A stretch of 64,000 nucleotides of DNA. Source: Pneumocystis sp. 'macacae'. Its lineage: Eukaryota > Ascomycota > Pneumocystomycetes > Pneumocystales > Pneumocystaceae. Below, piece by piece: positions 48,389 through 64,000 of the stretch. The stretch spans positions 124,001 to 188,000 of the forward strand of contig CM030729.1 of NCBI GenBank assembly GCA_018127085.1, written 5' to 3'. Position 1 is the first letter of the stretch. Each line of letters opens with the position of its first letter. The notes beneath the pieces were generated by a model, which did no database searches, had not been told where the DNA came from, and saw only the letters and a list, made by a program, of their open reading frames with translations. The position numbers were made by a program, and so were the translations under genes.

Positions 48389-48587
48389 CAAATGAATCAG
48401 TTTATTTTAAAAAATGAATTAATCATCGATAGAAAATAAAATATAAAAAATAATATATATAATTTGAAAAATCAATACAATATATATAAAAAACTATCAC
48501 AAATTAAGCATCGCAAATCCACACTTAAGATACTGATGAATAAAGTTATTTTTTATCCAATCTCAACCTTTAAATTAAATTCCTCAT

Positions 48588-51193
48588 TTAATCATTTTTT
48601 TTATAACACTTAATATTATTTGCAAGAGAATCATCAAATGCCCATTCCAATATAAGATGTCTCCCCAATAAGTGAGTATTTTGTAGGACATTAAAAGCAT
48701 TTTTTGCATCTCTAGATGAAAAAAAATCTACAAAAGCAAATCCACGAATAGAATTATCAATTTTCTTAGGAACTCGAACTGATTTTAAATGTCCATATGA
48801 TCTATAATATTAGTTATAAAAACTAAAAAATCCAAAACGAACCCAAATAATTGCTTTATATCATTTTTAGTAGCTTCAAATGGCAAATTCTTGATTATAA
48901 TTTTACATCTATTATCATTTGACGTTTTTTTTATAAAAGAATCACAAGATTTCTCAGACTCTTTAATCTGAAGAACATGTCCATCAAGTACATAGTCTTT
49001 CATAATAGACATAGCTTCTAAAGCGTGAGAACGTGTCTTAAACTCAACAAAGCCAAAACCCATGCTTAATTTATTTCCAGGCCTTTTTGGGTCAGGTTTT
49101 GTTTTAATAACCACATTAATAAAACCATTTAACGAACTAAACACATTTCTTAAGCTATCTAAAGTAGTAGAAAAATTAAGATTCTTTATAAAAAGAGTAG
49201 CTCTTTCGGTATCAAGTAGATCTGAGTCTTCAACATTAATATCAATGTCATGAATAACTTTCAAACTTTGTGGACCTGTGTTCACTATTTCCGAGTTCAT
49301 TTTCCAATCAAAACTATCTTTAAATATATTTAAAGGAGCTTTTTCAAGATATAAAATAGAATCCTTAAATTTCCTGTAAGATAAATGCTTAAACGCATCG
49401 CTTGCATATTTAGGTTCCAAAAATTCAACAATAGCAATAGTCCCAGAGGGGGGTAATAAAATACGGCCAAGAGAACCATATTTTCTAAACAATTCAAACA
49501 ATTCGTTTACTGTTGTACCATATGAAAAATTTTTAACCAACAAAACACAATCATCACGCTCAGAGCAGGAAAAAGATTCTAAATTAACACCTGATTTTTC
49601 GAAAAAAATTTTTGTTTCTTGAATAACATAAGTTTCAGCTAAAGCCTGTCTAACAGCAGCATTTGAAGAAGCAGGATCCAAGACTTCAGCTTTAGAAAGT
49701 CCAAATTTGTCAGCAACAGAGGATATAACCGCATCTGGCTAATAAAGTCAAAACCCATAAAAACAAGTTCTAAACAAAATTAATTTACATTCATGTAAAG
49801 CGAATTCCATGAAAATTGAGCATAAGGTGCATCTATTTTCCGTCTTTTAACTCTTTGGGTTTTAAAATTCATTTCACTAAGACTCATAGGTCTATAATCA
49901 CTATGTTTAATCTGTGCAGGAAGAATATGTATAAGACGACCATATAGTGGACGTCCATCCATATTTTCATACGCATCTACTGCAGATGAAGAGCTTTCAA
50001 AAAGGAGATAAGCAAACCCTTTCGCCATATTTGAAGTAAAATCAAAAGGAACATGAACCTATTTCAATAATATTAGCTAAATTTTTTAATGTATAAAAAT
50101 ATATTCAATATATATTTTTTCAGCAATTATCATCCCTTTAATAATCAACATTGCAATTTTTAATTATTCTGTTGTCCCTATCATTATTTTCATCATAAAA
50201 ATATTATATTGTATTTTTAATTTCTAAAACATACATTTATAAGCTTTCCAAACTTCTCAAAAACATCCCTAAGTTCATTCTCAGAAATACTGTATGGTAA
50301 ATTTCTAACAAAAAGTCTCCCAGATAAAAGAATTTCATTTTTTAAAGCAAGTTTACTATTATAAGAACGAGATTCAGAAATTCCATTTTGAAACTTATCT
50401 TCAGCATTTAACTGATCTTTCTGATCAGAATCGAATAATTCATCATTGTCTGATTCTACTATTTGTTTAAACTTCGATTTAAGCCATTCATCATCAGTCA
50501 TAGATTTAATATTAGATATATTAAATGATTTTTTAGGACTAAATAAACCAAAACATCTGCATTCCTTCTCTTTGCATTTCTCCAAAACATTACAAGAACA
50601 AGAATCAGTATAATCTTTTATATTACAAGTAGAAGAAACTAAAACTTTATTAACATCATTAGAATCATCTACAGAATTTTTGTGTTTTCTAACTAAAGTC
50701 TGCTGATTTTTCTCAAAAAGCTCTTCGAAGTTTTCTATTTCCTCATTCCTTAAAACTGTAGACAATTCATGATTTTTCTGAATTTTTCTTTTTAAAATTA
50801 TGTCTTTATTAATTAATTTACCATTCTTTTCATAAGTATGATCTTTAGCAAGAGAATTTCCACACTCAAGAAGACGTTTGGATTCAAAAGCACGAAAATC
50901 TACCTAAAAATTATAAAAATGAATATTATATATAAAAATATTTATACTACTTCTTTAGCATGTTCAACAATAATCCTGGACATATCAACAAAAGTATTAT
51001 GATAATACTTAATAGCATTTAATGCATCATCATTAGTTTTATAACCTATAAACCCAAACCCCCTAAATTTCCCATTTTTTGAACGTATAAATTTAATATC
51101 AGTAATATGTTTCCCACAATAAGTTGAAAAATGATCCTTAAATCTATCTTCATTTAAATACCTAGGCAAATTCTTAACAATAATTCGTGACAT
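48588..51193 (-). CDS. MRD1: Multi-RRM ribosome biogenesis protein Mrd1 (RBM19)
   Basis: Mrd1 binds pre-rRNA and organises 18S processing in the nucleolus. Five RRMs can be read in order. The first is MSRIIVKNLPRYLNEDRF, with GKFRGFGFIGY. The second is GRLFVRNLPYSISENELRDVF, with MAKGFAYLLFE. The third is CVLLVKNFSYGTTVNELFELF. The fourth is TLFIKNLNFSTTLDSLRNVF, with SMGFGFVEFK. The fifth is IIIKNLPFEATKNDIKQLFG, continued in the last exon by VRVPKKIDNSIRGFAFVDFF. Between RRM2 and RRM3 the conserved WNSLYMN and DPASSNAAVRQALAET motifs of Mrd1 are present; the second is close to family-specific. The end is EWAFDDSLANN with a lysine tail. Confidence 0.94.
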
Positions 51194-51335
51194 TTTCTAA
51201 AACAATCTAAATAATACTAAAATTCTTATCCAAATAATTATTTTTTAACATTCAAATACTCGTTCCGAAAATTAAACATAGTATATCATTTTCCAATTAA
51301 GAATAATAAATAATATATTTAATTCTTTAATAAAA

Positions 51336-51966
51336 ATGACAAATGTTAATAAAAATTCTACAGAGGATCTATCGGAATATATGTCAGTTACAAAAAATAA
51401 AGGTAATGTTTAATTTACATTGTTCTTTTTAACTTATTTTCTTAGTCATTGTAAAATCAGTTGATATGGTAATCAATTTAAACAACACTTTATAAAATTT
51501 TTACTATTATTTTTTAGAGTGAAGAAATGAAAGCGGATGCAGTTGACTGTGGTATGTGTTTTTTCTAAATATCAATTTCTTATTTAAAAACAGCAATTTC
51601 AGCTATGGAAAAATATAATGTTGAAAAAGTAACATATATTACTTCAAAAATATATCTTATTTTTGATAGGACATAGCTGCATACATAAAAAACGAAGTTT
51701 TAACAATTGTTTTTAGATATATAATAATTTTAATTTTTAATAGTTTGATAAAAAATTTGGAACAACATGGCACTGTATTGTAGGAAGAAATTTCGGAAGC
51801 TATGTAACGCATGGTAAACTTTCAAAAAATTATATGGATATATTTATTATTAATAGAAACAAAACATTTCATATATTTCTATTTAGGACAGATTGCTTTC
51901 CTTCTTTTTAAGTTTATTATCGTTATAGTTTTTTGCATTCTAACTAGTAAATACAGATCTGGGTAG
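51336..51966 (+). CDS. Dynein light chain LC8 (DYNLL/Dyn2)
   Basis: LC8 is a homodimeric hub that binds dynein intermediate chain and many other partners. Joined exons give [12 protein letters not shown], then [84 protein letters not shown] and stop. From VIVKSVD onward it follows LC8 almost residue for residue. An N-terminal extension of about 22 residues precedes the usual start. The gene has at least eight coding exons in 631 nt, including one of 23 nt (51446-51468) and a last exon of 10 nt (51957-51966). MRD1 is divergent, 142 nt away. Confidence 0.93.
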
Positions 51967-52211
51967 TTATAGGATAACACAAGTAAATATACTTAATTTT
52001 TCATATTATTGTTCTATTATCAAAATAAATATTTTTTTAATTATTGAAAAACGATAACAATTTATCATTTATAAAATTTAAAAATATAGTTAATTTTAAT
52101 TATGTAAGTTTTTAATAAAACATAAATAATATTATTTTATACAATATACTAAGCATTTTAATAACAATAAAATTATATTTCTGTTAGTCATTTAATTTAT
52201 CATAAATTTAA

Positions 52212-56536
<4,325 letters not shown>

Positions 56537-56979
56537 AAACGATTAACAGAAAAATGCATATGTATATCAAAAATTCATGATTTTCAAACATACATCAATT
56601 TATACTATATATAGTTTCCATTATATGTATATTTTATAACAATAAACTATACAAAACAACTTTTAATTAGTAATCCAAAACACTTATTCAATGTTTAAAA
56701 TTAATGTTATTTTGTATCACTATCTTTAAATTATAAATTTTACTAAAAATATAATAAAAAATAACATTAAATTTTCAAATGAAATCCATCATTTCTTATA
56801 TTAAATCTTAGTATAATGGAATATTTTAGATAAATAAATATCTAAGATATAAATATCTAAATAATTAAATAAATTTAAAGAAATTTAAAAAAATTTAATA
56901 TTTATTAATATAAAAAATTATAATTTGTTTACGTTTCTAATTTCTCGATTATAATTACACAAAATAAAATGTTTAGCAT
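56537..56979. other. AT-rich tandem spacer
   Basis: About 440 nt between RPB2 and the SSX2IP-like gene. It is nearly pure A/T and no element was recognised. Confidence 0.5.
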
Positions 56980-58377
56980 ATGAGTAATTCAGAAAGGGAT
57001 TTACCATCTGGAATCCTCTATATTAATAATGCACTTGCTTCACGAGGGTTACTGCCTGATGGGAATCAACGAATTCTACATTTCAATTCTTCAGACTCTC
57101 ATGAAGTAATCAAAATTATTTACGATCTTTTAGAAAAAAGAGATAAAGATTTAGTAATACATGAGAGTAAAAACTTTTTGTTTATATTTATATTATTAAT
57201 ATACATAAGATTATCTTGAAAGACTAAAAGAAATTCAGTCTCAAAATGAAAAATATTCTCGTCAGCTGGTAAAAAAAGAAATATAATTTATCAATAATAA
57301 AGTTTAATATTTAGAATAACATGAAATCGAAACTAGAGAAGACTGAAAAAGAAATAGATACATTAAAAAAAAAATTAGAGTATTTAATAATAATATTTTA
57401 TAAAATTACTAAAGAAATAGTTATGCAAATCAAGAACTTTCAACTGCATTGACCGAAAAAAAATCAACAAAAGATTATATATCGAAAATAAAAAGTTCTT
57501 TAGTATATATGAAATCACATTATGCAGTATATTTAAAATAATTTCGAAATAACTTAATGTTTTATAGAATGACCTTCGAAAAAGAGACATGCAAGTATCA
57601 AAATTAAAAGAGTACCTTTTAGGTTCAGAATTATCTAAAAAAAATAAAAATTTATCAACAATGCAAGTACAAACAAATTCAATTTCACATAAAGGCCCGT
57701 TATATACACCCTCTTTAACAATAGAGGACTTAACTATAAATGAAAAACTATCTGAAGAAGCATTTTCTAATCTCGTTTTCCTTTCTAAAGAAGTTTCAAA
57801 TACAAATATACAACTTAATAGTATAATTTTTCAGGTATTATCTGATCTCGATTATCTTATTGGAACAAAAGTAGATCAAGAACCATTGTTTTCTTCCTCT
57901 ACTGGTTCTCCTATACTTCTAGAAGCACAGTTACAAGTTAGACTAAAGATGCTATCTGATATTCTATTTCAATCAAATAATAATACACCGTTAGCAGAAA
58001 CACAAACAAAGGATCAAGAAATATACTTTCTAAAACAAGAAATACAAAAAATCAATAACAATTGGACTAATACAAAAGAATTTTTAAACAATTTTCAAGA
58101 ATCTATATTCAAAAATAAAAATAGCTCTTTTAAAGAATGCCAGGAAAATCAAATAAATGTGGAAGATATTTCCAATAAAAATATTTTACATGTGTTTCAA
58201 GAAAAAGAAGACTCAATAAATGATTGTGAATTATTATTGATGGAACAAAATAACAAAATAGAATCTTTTAATAATTCAAAAACTGTTCTTCATGCTAATG
58301 CATCATTTGAAAAAGAAAATGCTTTGCAACAGGAACTTGAAGAAGTCCTTGGTTTACTTCCTAAAACTCCAATTTAA
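56980..58377 (+). CDS. SSX2IP/Msd1-like coiled-coil protein (ADIP family)
   Basis: In fission yeast, Msd1 (the SSX2IP relative) anchors microtubule minus ends at the spindle pole body. Exon 1 (56980 onward) reads ILYINNALASRGLLPDGNQRI and then VIKIIYDLLEKRDKD, matching the N-terminal domain of the ADIP/SSX2IP family. Several small exons carry coiled-coil sequence (LERLKEIQSQNEKYSRQL, KSKLEKTEKEIDTLKKKL). The long last exon (57573-58377) has NDLRKRDMQVSKLKEYL, which is conserved in the family, then looser coiled coil. An in-frame upstream ATG at 56970 meets a stop at once, so 56980 is the start. The family call is good; the Msd1 role is inferred. Confidence 0.65.
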
Positions 58378-58558
58378 AAACAAATAAATAATTTATAAGA
58401 TGAATCATATATACTAAAATTTTTTCTAATATTCAAAACATTGAAAATTATAGTTACATTAATACAAAAATCTTAAATATATAGAATAATAATTCCTGAT
58501 TTATTTTTATTTCAAAACTTTAATTCTTGAAATATTCATTAAGTTTACATAGTAAAAA

Positions 58559-58652
58559 CGACCACGATGGGACTCGAACCCACAACCTCCGGATAACTAC
58601 AAGTGAAAACACTGCCGGATTCCGATACGCTAAACCATTGCGCCACGCGGCC
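58559..58652 (-). tRNA. tRNA-Arg (anticodon CCG) with a 20-nt intron
   Basis: A cloverleaf folds on the minus strand. Acceptor stem GGCCGCG pairs with CGTGGTC, D-stem GCGC with GCGT, anticodon stem TCGGA with TCCGG, and T-stem GTGGG with CCCAT around TTCGAGT. The loop A-T-CCG-G-A is interrupted after base 37 by CAGTGTTTTCACTTGTAGTT, at the canonical eukaryotic intron position. The discriminator is G and a T5 terminator follows at once. The A and B box regions are intact. It decodes CGG, a rare codon in such AT-rich genes. Confidence 0.93.
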
Positions 58653-58857
58653 ACTCTAAGAGCAGAATATTATATTAAGATATAAAAATAACAATATTTT
58701 TAAATTTTTGAAAATTATAAAATTTTAAATAATTCTGTTATTATAATCCTAACTAAATAAATTTAGATAATTTAAAACGCAATTTTAACAACAAATAAAT
58801 ACAAGCATAAATATTTCAATTTTTAGCTTATATTTTAATATTAATGATTTATTGCAA

Positions 58858-60734
58858 CTAAAGAGTTAATATATCTTGACGAATATTCACGAAACTAGAT
58901 TCACTAGATCCTTTTTTCCCCAACTCATTTACTACTACAGATGTGTATTGAATAAGTCTTTCCAAAGAGGATCTAGACGATTTTCCAAGAAAGACTATTT
59001 ATTAAAACCACAAAATATTCAAAGAATTTTTTTACCTAAAATAGCTTTATTCAATTCCTCGGCAACTACCTGCCGAACATCTTCATCTAATAAATAAGAT
59101 ACAGAACTATTTTTTGGATCTGAATAAGCAAGTAAACTAAATGTATCTTCCAAAGTTTTCCGAACATCACTTCTATTATCATCACGATACTCTTCTTGAA
59201 GTTGTTGTCCGTATTCAAGTATTTTTGAAAGCAGAAACCTAGTATTTTTCTTTTTTAAATCTGAATATTCAACTGATGAATTTTCTAACAAATCATAACT
59301 AGAACTACCATTATCGCAAACACCAGAGACATCTGTCATTATTTCATCATCATTCTCATTCGCAGATTCTGAACATTGTCGCATCATTTCAACAAATTTA
59401 TGACATTTCAGTTTAAAATAAACAGATTCATTAGTTTCTAATAAACAAGGATAAAAAATATTTGTCAATTTTAATGCAAGATCTATATCGCCGTTCAATA
59501 TTGCAGATCTAATATCTTAAAAATGTAAATCAAGTGAATAACAACAGAAATAACCTAACGTTGACGATTCATTAAATCTGTATCATCAATATTTATAGAT
59601 TGCATAATATAGTTTTTATCTGTATTGCTAAATATTTTTTCTCTATTTTCAAGATCTTGAACAAAAGTTTTTAAAGATTCCATATAACCATTATGGAAAA
59701 GATAAGACGCTATGAGATTATCCGCAATACTAAATATACTGGACTCATTATACTCTTTATCTTCAAAGGATGGCCAAGAGTTGATACTTTGATAAGCTTT
59801 TATTTTTTCCATCTAAAATATTTGAAAAAATTATATAAATCATTAGACTACACTTTTTACCCTCATATATTGCTCAATATCAAAAACAAAAGGCTTTTTC
59901 CCAAAATTTGCTCGAATATGTTCACCTAAAGTTCTCAAACCAACTGAAGGATAAAATGTACCCTTAAGATCACGGAATGCCACGCCTAATATTTATCATA
60001 TACAATCATATATATAAAAACATTGTATACCAAGATGGACTCCATTTTTTGTATAAAACCCAATTCCAGATGAAAAATTAATACCACAGCCTACAATATC
60101 CCCTTTAGTAAATTTCGGCCCATATTCTTTACCTATCCCTTGACAACAAAAAGAATGTCCATCATCGCCATGATACCCCCAAGAATCGGACTCCCATCCA
60201 GGCAATCTATTTAAAGGAACAGTAGATTTACAAAATCCAATACCAATAAGTCTTAGAAATTAAGTAAAAATTACACCAAAAAATAATCTAACCCTTCATA
60301 GCCTTTAGAAAGAATTTCAATTTCGTAATAGTAAAGACCACATCGTGCAGGAATGGGATTATTTGTTCTCACTGAAGCAGCATCTTGCTCTACACCCTTA
60401 GCTGGTCCTTAATATGTTTTTAAAAAAAAGAAAAAAGATCAAATTAATCCATCTACCCACAAATTTAACTTCTAAACCATTGCCAACTAAAGATAAAAGA
60501 TTGCATTTATCATCTTCATTCCATGAAGATGGGAGTTCTGAAAAATCAGAACCAATACCTATATATCAAAAAATTCGTTTAATTATTTTTATAACCAAAG
60601 GTTTTACCATGACGTAAAAAAGACATATATTGCGCTTCATACTGCTCAGCAAAAGCAGTTCCTCGTAAATATGCAGGAATAAAAGGCTCTGTAGTTTCTA
60701 ATTGAGGCATATGCAAAACATTAATTGACGTCAT
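58858..60734 (-). CDS. RanBPM/Gid1-like protein (SPRY-LisH-CTLH-CRA)
   Basis: This is the scaffold subunit of the GID/CTLH ubiquitin ligase. It starts [23 protein letters not shown], then FVGR and [21 protein letters not shown]. The SPRY domain follows ([73 protein letters not shown]). Next is LisH ([21 protein letters not shown]), then CTLH/CRA ([52 protein letters not shown]). The last exon ends [20 protein letters not shown] and the domain order are diagnostic. It corresponds to fission-yeast Ran10/Gid1. It is divergent from IES4. Confidence 0.93.
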
Positions 60735-60993
60735 TTAAAATTCTAAACAGTACTATAAAAATCAATTAAATATATACAAGATGAAATTATATGTCTAAAT
60801 ATACCATATATATTATTCAAAATATAATATTCAATTTTTCCCTGGAGAAATTAAAATTATATAAAATTAAACGGTAACAAACATTTTTATAGTTTTTAAA
60901 TTTGAATAAAACCGGGATTAAACGTTAAAAAGCTCAAGATATTAAATTTAAAGTAAAACAATGATTCTTAAGAATATTTAAAACTAGGAACTT

Positions 60994-61687
60994 ATGGAAA
61001 CACATATAATTTCAAAATCACAATCTTCATTGTCAATTCCATTGTCAGAAAATATGTTGTTATCCACACAAGGAAATATGGCAGATAATGTTATTCCAAA
61101 ACACAATATTCCTCAGACTATTACAAAACCAAGCAATTCTAAACAGCAATCTCGTATTTTAAAATTTAAAGTTAATATATCACGTTTAGCCTTACAATCA
61201 GAATTATCAATGACACCAGTATCATCTCCTTTACCTATGTCTTCGCCTCTGCTTGCTAGCTCTCCAATTTCGAATACAATAAATAATGAAAATACAATAA
61301 AAAAACCAGGAAAAAAAGCGCGTGTCTCTAACAACACAGGTCCTAAATCTATTCGAAAAAGAAAAGCAGAAGAAACAACAGTTATAGTAATAAAGTAAAT
61401 AAAAATAACAGATTACTAGAAATTAATTTATTTATAGCGTTGGTGATACATCTCAAAAACATCAAGGCAACCATAATTTAGTTAATGGATCAAAGGCTAT
61501 AACAACACCTTTACTGCCATCCAAATTAGGACCCAAAGCCAATACTGGTGCAATAAATGCAGGACTAAGAGCATTAGATCGTACAGGCAAACCATGTAGG
61601 AAATGGATCAAAAGAAAAATAACTATAGACTGCATAAGCGGAATAAAATGGGAAATCAATGGGTGGAAAGATAATTCAGCATTATAA
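60994..61687 (+). CDS. IES4: INO80 chromatin-remodelling complex subunit Ies4-like
   Basis: Ies4 is a small, fungus-specific INO80 subunit, linked in yeast to checkpoint signalling by Mec1/Tel1. Exon 1 is low complexity, with Ser/Pro repeats (SPLPMSSPLLASSPIS) and a KRKAEE stretch. After one intron the conserved C-terminal block reads LGPKANTGAINAGLRALDRTG, then KPCRKWIKRK and a tryptophan-containing tail. GPKAN.GAINAGLRALDR is the family signature. Length is about 210 residues. Little else in the protein is conserved. Confidence 0.8.
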
Positions 61688-61980
61688 AATACTATAAATG
61701 CTTAAGGAAATGGCATTGTAAATTTATAAAATATAATAAACATTGAGATTTTCAAACTAATCGGATGCTCCTGCGCTAATCTTTACATAGTACTATCCAA
61801 TAAAGCAATAATGGATTGCATATTAAAGAAGCAAAAAAACCGATGTCATTAAATTTAAACACACTACTTATATAAACTCTAAATAACTATAAATTCTTAC
61901 TTGACATACTCACTGACATAAGTATTAAGTATTAAAGACCCATTGCCCCAATTATCCTCAAAAAGAGCAGAAAACAATCA

Positions 61981-62781
61981 TCAATCGTCTACTTCTCTAT
62001 ATCGCTGCATTAGTAATCGTTTATATTCTACTGGGTCTTTAGCCCAGAGCTCCGCAGCTTGTGCATTTAGTGGAGACCTATAAATTTATTTCATTTTATA
62101 CAATAACTTGAACAATACTTACGCATTATTTGGCTCGCCCAAAAGACTTTGTAAGCTTAAAAGAATGGTCTGAACATTATAAACAGCAGACCATTTATCC
62201 TAAAAAAGTATAGTCATGATCTATTAAGCATTTCTCAAGACTTACCTTAAGAATATCTAAACAAATATTACCACTCATGTCAACATTTGGATGCCACATT
62301 GGTGATGTAAATGTAATAGTGGGAGCGGTATATGGATAATTTGGCGGAAAAATTAATGAAATCTTGAATGTTAAAGACTCATAATACTATTTCATAAATG
62401 AATCAAATCAGATGCATCTATTTTTAGAACATACTGTTCCTGCAGGACCAACAATTGTACCCGCCCAATGAAGAAGATTTGAATCAGAATCAGGAAAAGC
62501 AGAAATCCCAGGGATATTTGATGTCTAAAAATAATATTAGTCCATATAACGAAATAAAATACAAATCTATTTAAAATATAAATCATCAACAAAACACTTA
62601 CCATTAATGCCATTAACTCATTTTGAAGTCTTTTAAGATATGCGTTAGAAAAATACAGAAAAACCTACAATAACACTCACCGTTTTGTTACACTATGCCC
62701 ATTAAGAACAGTTCCTGATGATCTGTTTAATTTTATAGATGAACGATCATGATCTACAGGTGCTGTATTCTGAGCATCCAT
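61981..62781 (-). CDS. UBC11: Ubiquitin-conjugating enzyme E2, UBE2C/Ubc11-like
   Basis: This is the E2 that works with the anaphase-promoting complex. It starts [19 protein letters not shown]. Then come [58 protein letters not shown] and [27 protein letters not shown], with the catalytic Cys in NICLDI. It continues [28 protein letters not shown] and ends MQRYREVDD. The GISAFP motif and the extended N-terminus mark the UBE2C subfamily rather than the UBE2D or UBE2N types. Five introns of about 45-70 nt split the gene. Confidence 0.93.
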
Positions 62782-62814
62782 AACACTTTTTCTAATCAAT
62801 ACTTTTCTCTTAAA

Positions 62815-63010
62815 TCATTTAAAAACGTTTTTAATTTCTTTACCTTTCTGATCTTTTATTCCAGCACCAGATCCCTGTCCTAAAAATCTTTTTTTCTGAT
62901 TTCTACTCCAATCTTCTTTTTTACAATACTCTTTTTTATTTCAAATACTTAGTTAGTTCTATCTATTCTTATTAACTTTTAATTTTCAACTCTTCCTCGT
63001 AGCTTAAATT
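62815..63010 (-). CDS. Possible small basic protein, two exons, 5' end unresolved
   Basis: Upstream of UBC11 and on the same strand, two segments look protein-like. The first encodes LSYEEELKIK (about 63010-62980). Joined across a GT-AG gap it gives DWSRNQKKRFLGQGSGAGIKDQ, then KGKEIKNVFK and a stop at 62817-62815. GQGSGAG-rich basic sequence is unusual for chance DNA this AT-rich. An upstream segment (around 63105-63060) can be joined in frame but lacks an ATG, so the start is unknown. I do not recognise the product. It may instead be part of the UBC11 5' leader. Confidence 0.3.
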
Positions 63011-63059
63011 GCTAATGTTTTGATAATTTCGAAAAAAGCAATTAATAAGATAACGTATT

Positions 63060-63120
63060 AACGTTAATATTGAAAGGCAGGTAGCGACAGCCGGAAACGG
63101 TAGACTACATAAACCCTAAA
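63060..63120. promoter_or_regulatory. GC-richer patch in the UBC11/CHK1 divergent spacer
   Basis: Within an A/T spacer, 63075-63112 is markedly richer in G and C (GGTAGCGACAGCCGG and nearby). It ends with AAACCCTAA, a word like the telo-box found in many fungal and plant promoters. It could be a bidirectional promoter element or part of a 5' exon of the small minus-strand gene. Confidence 0.35.
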
Positions 63121-63383
63121 CTAATAAAAGTCATGCATATTAAAGCATTACTAATAAGCATTAATTATAAGTTTAAGAGTCATAATGTTATGATATTAAA
63201 AATAGTAAAAAGGGATAATTGTTTAAAACAAATTATACTATAAATAACTTCTAAATTTATTCATAAAATTTTAAAAATCATAAATAACTTAAATAAAGAT
63301 AGAAACTTAGTATATTTCAAAACGTAACTTTAAAATAAAAATGACAAGTATAATATGTATGAAAAAACATTAAGAGACTATAA

Positions 63384-64000
63384 ATGCAAAAAACATTGCT
63401 AGATGAAGAGCTTCCAGAAGATTTACCATTCTATCCAGGACAAATTATTGGTACAGGAGCGTTTTCTGTGTATGTACTCTATATTACTTTCTACAATACT
63501 TTATAACATGAATTTCAGGGTTCGACTTTGTCGGGATCTCTACTCTAAAGATATTTTTGCTGTTAAATTTATACATAAAAATTTAGCTATTATAAACGCA
63601 GTTACAAAAAAACAGATTGCATGTGAAGTTGCCCTTCATAGACTTTGTACATATCATCATAATGTTCTTCAATTTATTGCGTCTAATGAAAGTTCTAACT
63701 GGAGATGGATTGCTCTAGAGTATGCACATGGAGGAGATCTTTTTGATAAAATAGGTTCAAAATAGTTTTCAAATATTTTTAAAATAATACTAATATATTG
63801 AAGAACCAGATTTAGGCGTAGACCCAGAAATCGCACATTATTTTTTCAGTCAGCTAATTTCTGGTGTGGTAAATATAATCATAAAATCTAAATATTTTCA
63901 ATGTTCATATTTATCAGAAACATTTACATTCAAAAGGTGTTGCTCATAGAGGTATACATTATTTTCTTTTAATTCAAAAATAATACATTCATAAGATATT
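63384..64000 (+). CDS. CHK1: Checkpoint kinase Chk1, 5' part
   Basis: Chk1 is the DNA-damage checkpoint Ser/Thr kinase. It starts MQKTLLDEELPEDLPFYPGQI, then IGTGAFSVVRLCRDLYSKDIFAVKFIHK, the glycine loop and VAIK-type lysine. Next come LHRLCTYHHNVLQFIASNE, WRWIALEYAHGGDLFDKI, LGVDPEIAHYFFSQLISGV and HLHSKGVAHR, where the window ends near an intron. The run EYAHGGDLFDKI and the .PD.GVD segment match fission-yeast Chk1 closely. The catalytic loop and everything after it lie outside. Confidence 0.9.

Noticed and set aside
63105..63122. Telomerase RNA template (AAACCCTAAAC)
   Set aside because: The word does not match a TTAGGG template (needs CTAACCCTAA) and nothing around it looks like a telomerase RNA; a telo-box-like promoter word is simpler.

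Overview
The window looks like nuclear DNA from an AT-rich ascomycete fungus of the Pneumocystis type. This is an inference from gene content and structure. The signs are very AT-rich spacers, AT-rich exons, and genes cut by many GT-AG introns of about 40-50 nt. The protein set is fungal (GFA1, ERG11, RIB4, GPI10, UTP13, MRD1), includes a SERCA-type Ca2+ pump that budding yeast lacks, and shows no transposon or surface-glycoprotein array. I see no prokaryotic operons, CRISPR arrays or mobile elements. Proteins were read by joining exons by eye, so most splice sites are inferred from family conservation.

Layout. 1-9 kb: THOC5 (5' part, running off the left edge), RPL38 (a short four-exon gene with no long ORF), PSH1, proteasome beta-7 (PRE4), lumazine synthase (RIB4), an ASPSCR1/TUG-type UBX protein and proteasome beta-3 (PUP3). 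9-24 kb: SERCA pump, synaptojanin-type inositol phosphatase, GFA1, AP-3 delta and a small coiled-coil gene. 24-33 kb: PXR1-type G-patch protein, a GCK-III kinase, ERG11, a U2B''/MSL1-type RRM protein and ARPC1. 33-45 kb: EMC2, UTP13, COQ10, GPI10 and an M1 aminopeptidase. 46-58 kb: a TPR/F-box/LRR protein (Pof3/Dia2 type), MRD1, dynein light chain LC8, RPB2 and an SSX2IP/Msd1-like coiled-coil protein. 58-64 kb: an intron-containing tRNA-Arg(CCG), a RanBPM/Gid1 protein, IES4, a UBE2C-type E2, a possible small gene and the 5' part of CHK1.

Function. These are housekeeping genes. Themes that recur are ubiquitin/proteasome (PSH1, PRE4, PUP3, UBX protein, F-box protein, Gid1, UBE2C), RNA and ribosome production (THOC5, MSL1, UTP13, MRD1, RPL38, PXR1, RPB2), membrane traffic and lipids (inositol phosphatase, AP-3, ERG11, EMC2, GPI10) and cofactors or sugar precursors (RIB4, COQ10, GFA1). 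Genes are often divergent pairs with short shared promoters. A few spacers of 0.8-1.35 kb are extremely AT-rich and appear empty.

I found no convincing new multi-gene system. The most unusual features are in gene structure: first exons of only 3 or 5 nt (RPL38, PUP3, GFA1), a 5-nt internal micro-exon in RPB2, a GC-AG intron in RPL38, a stop-free 45-nt intron in the Ca2+-binding region of SERCA, and a GC-rich paired-hairpin element near 27.7 kb.
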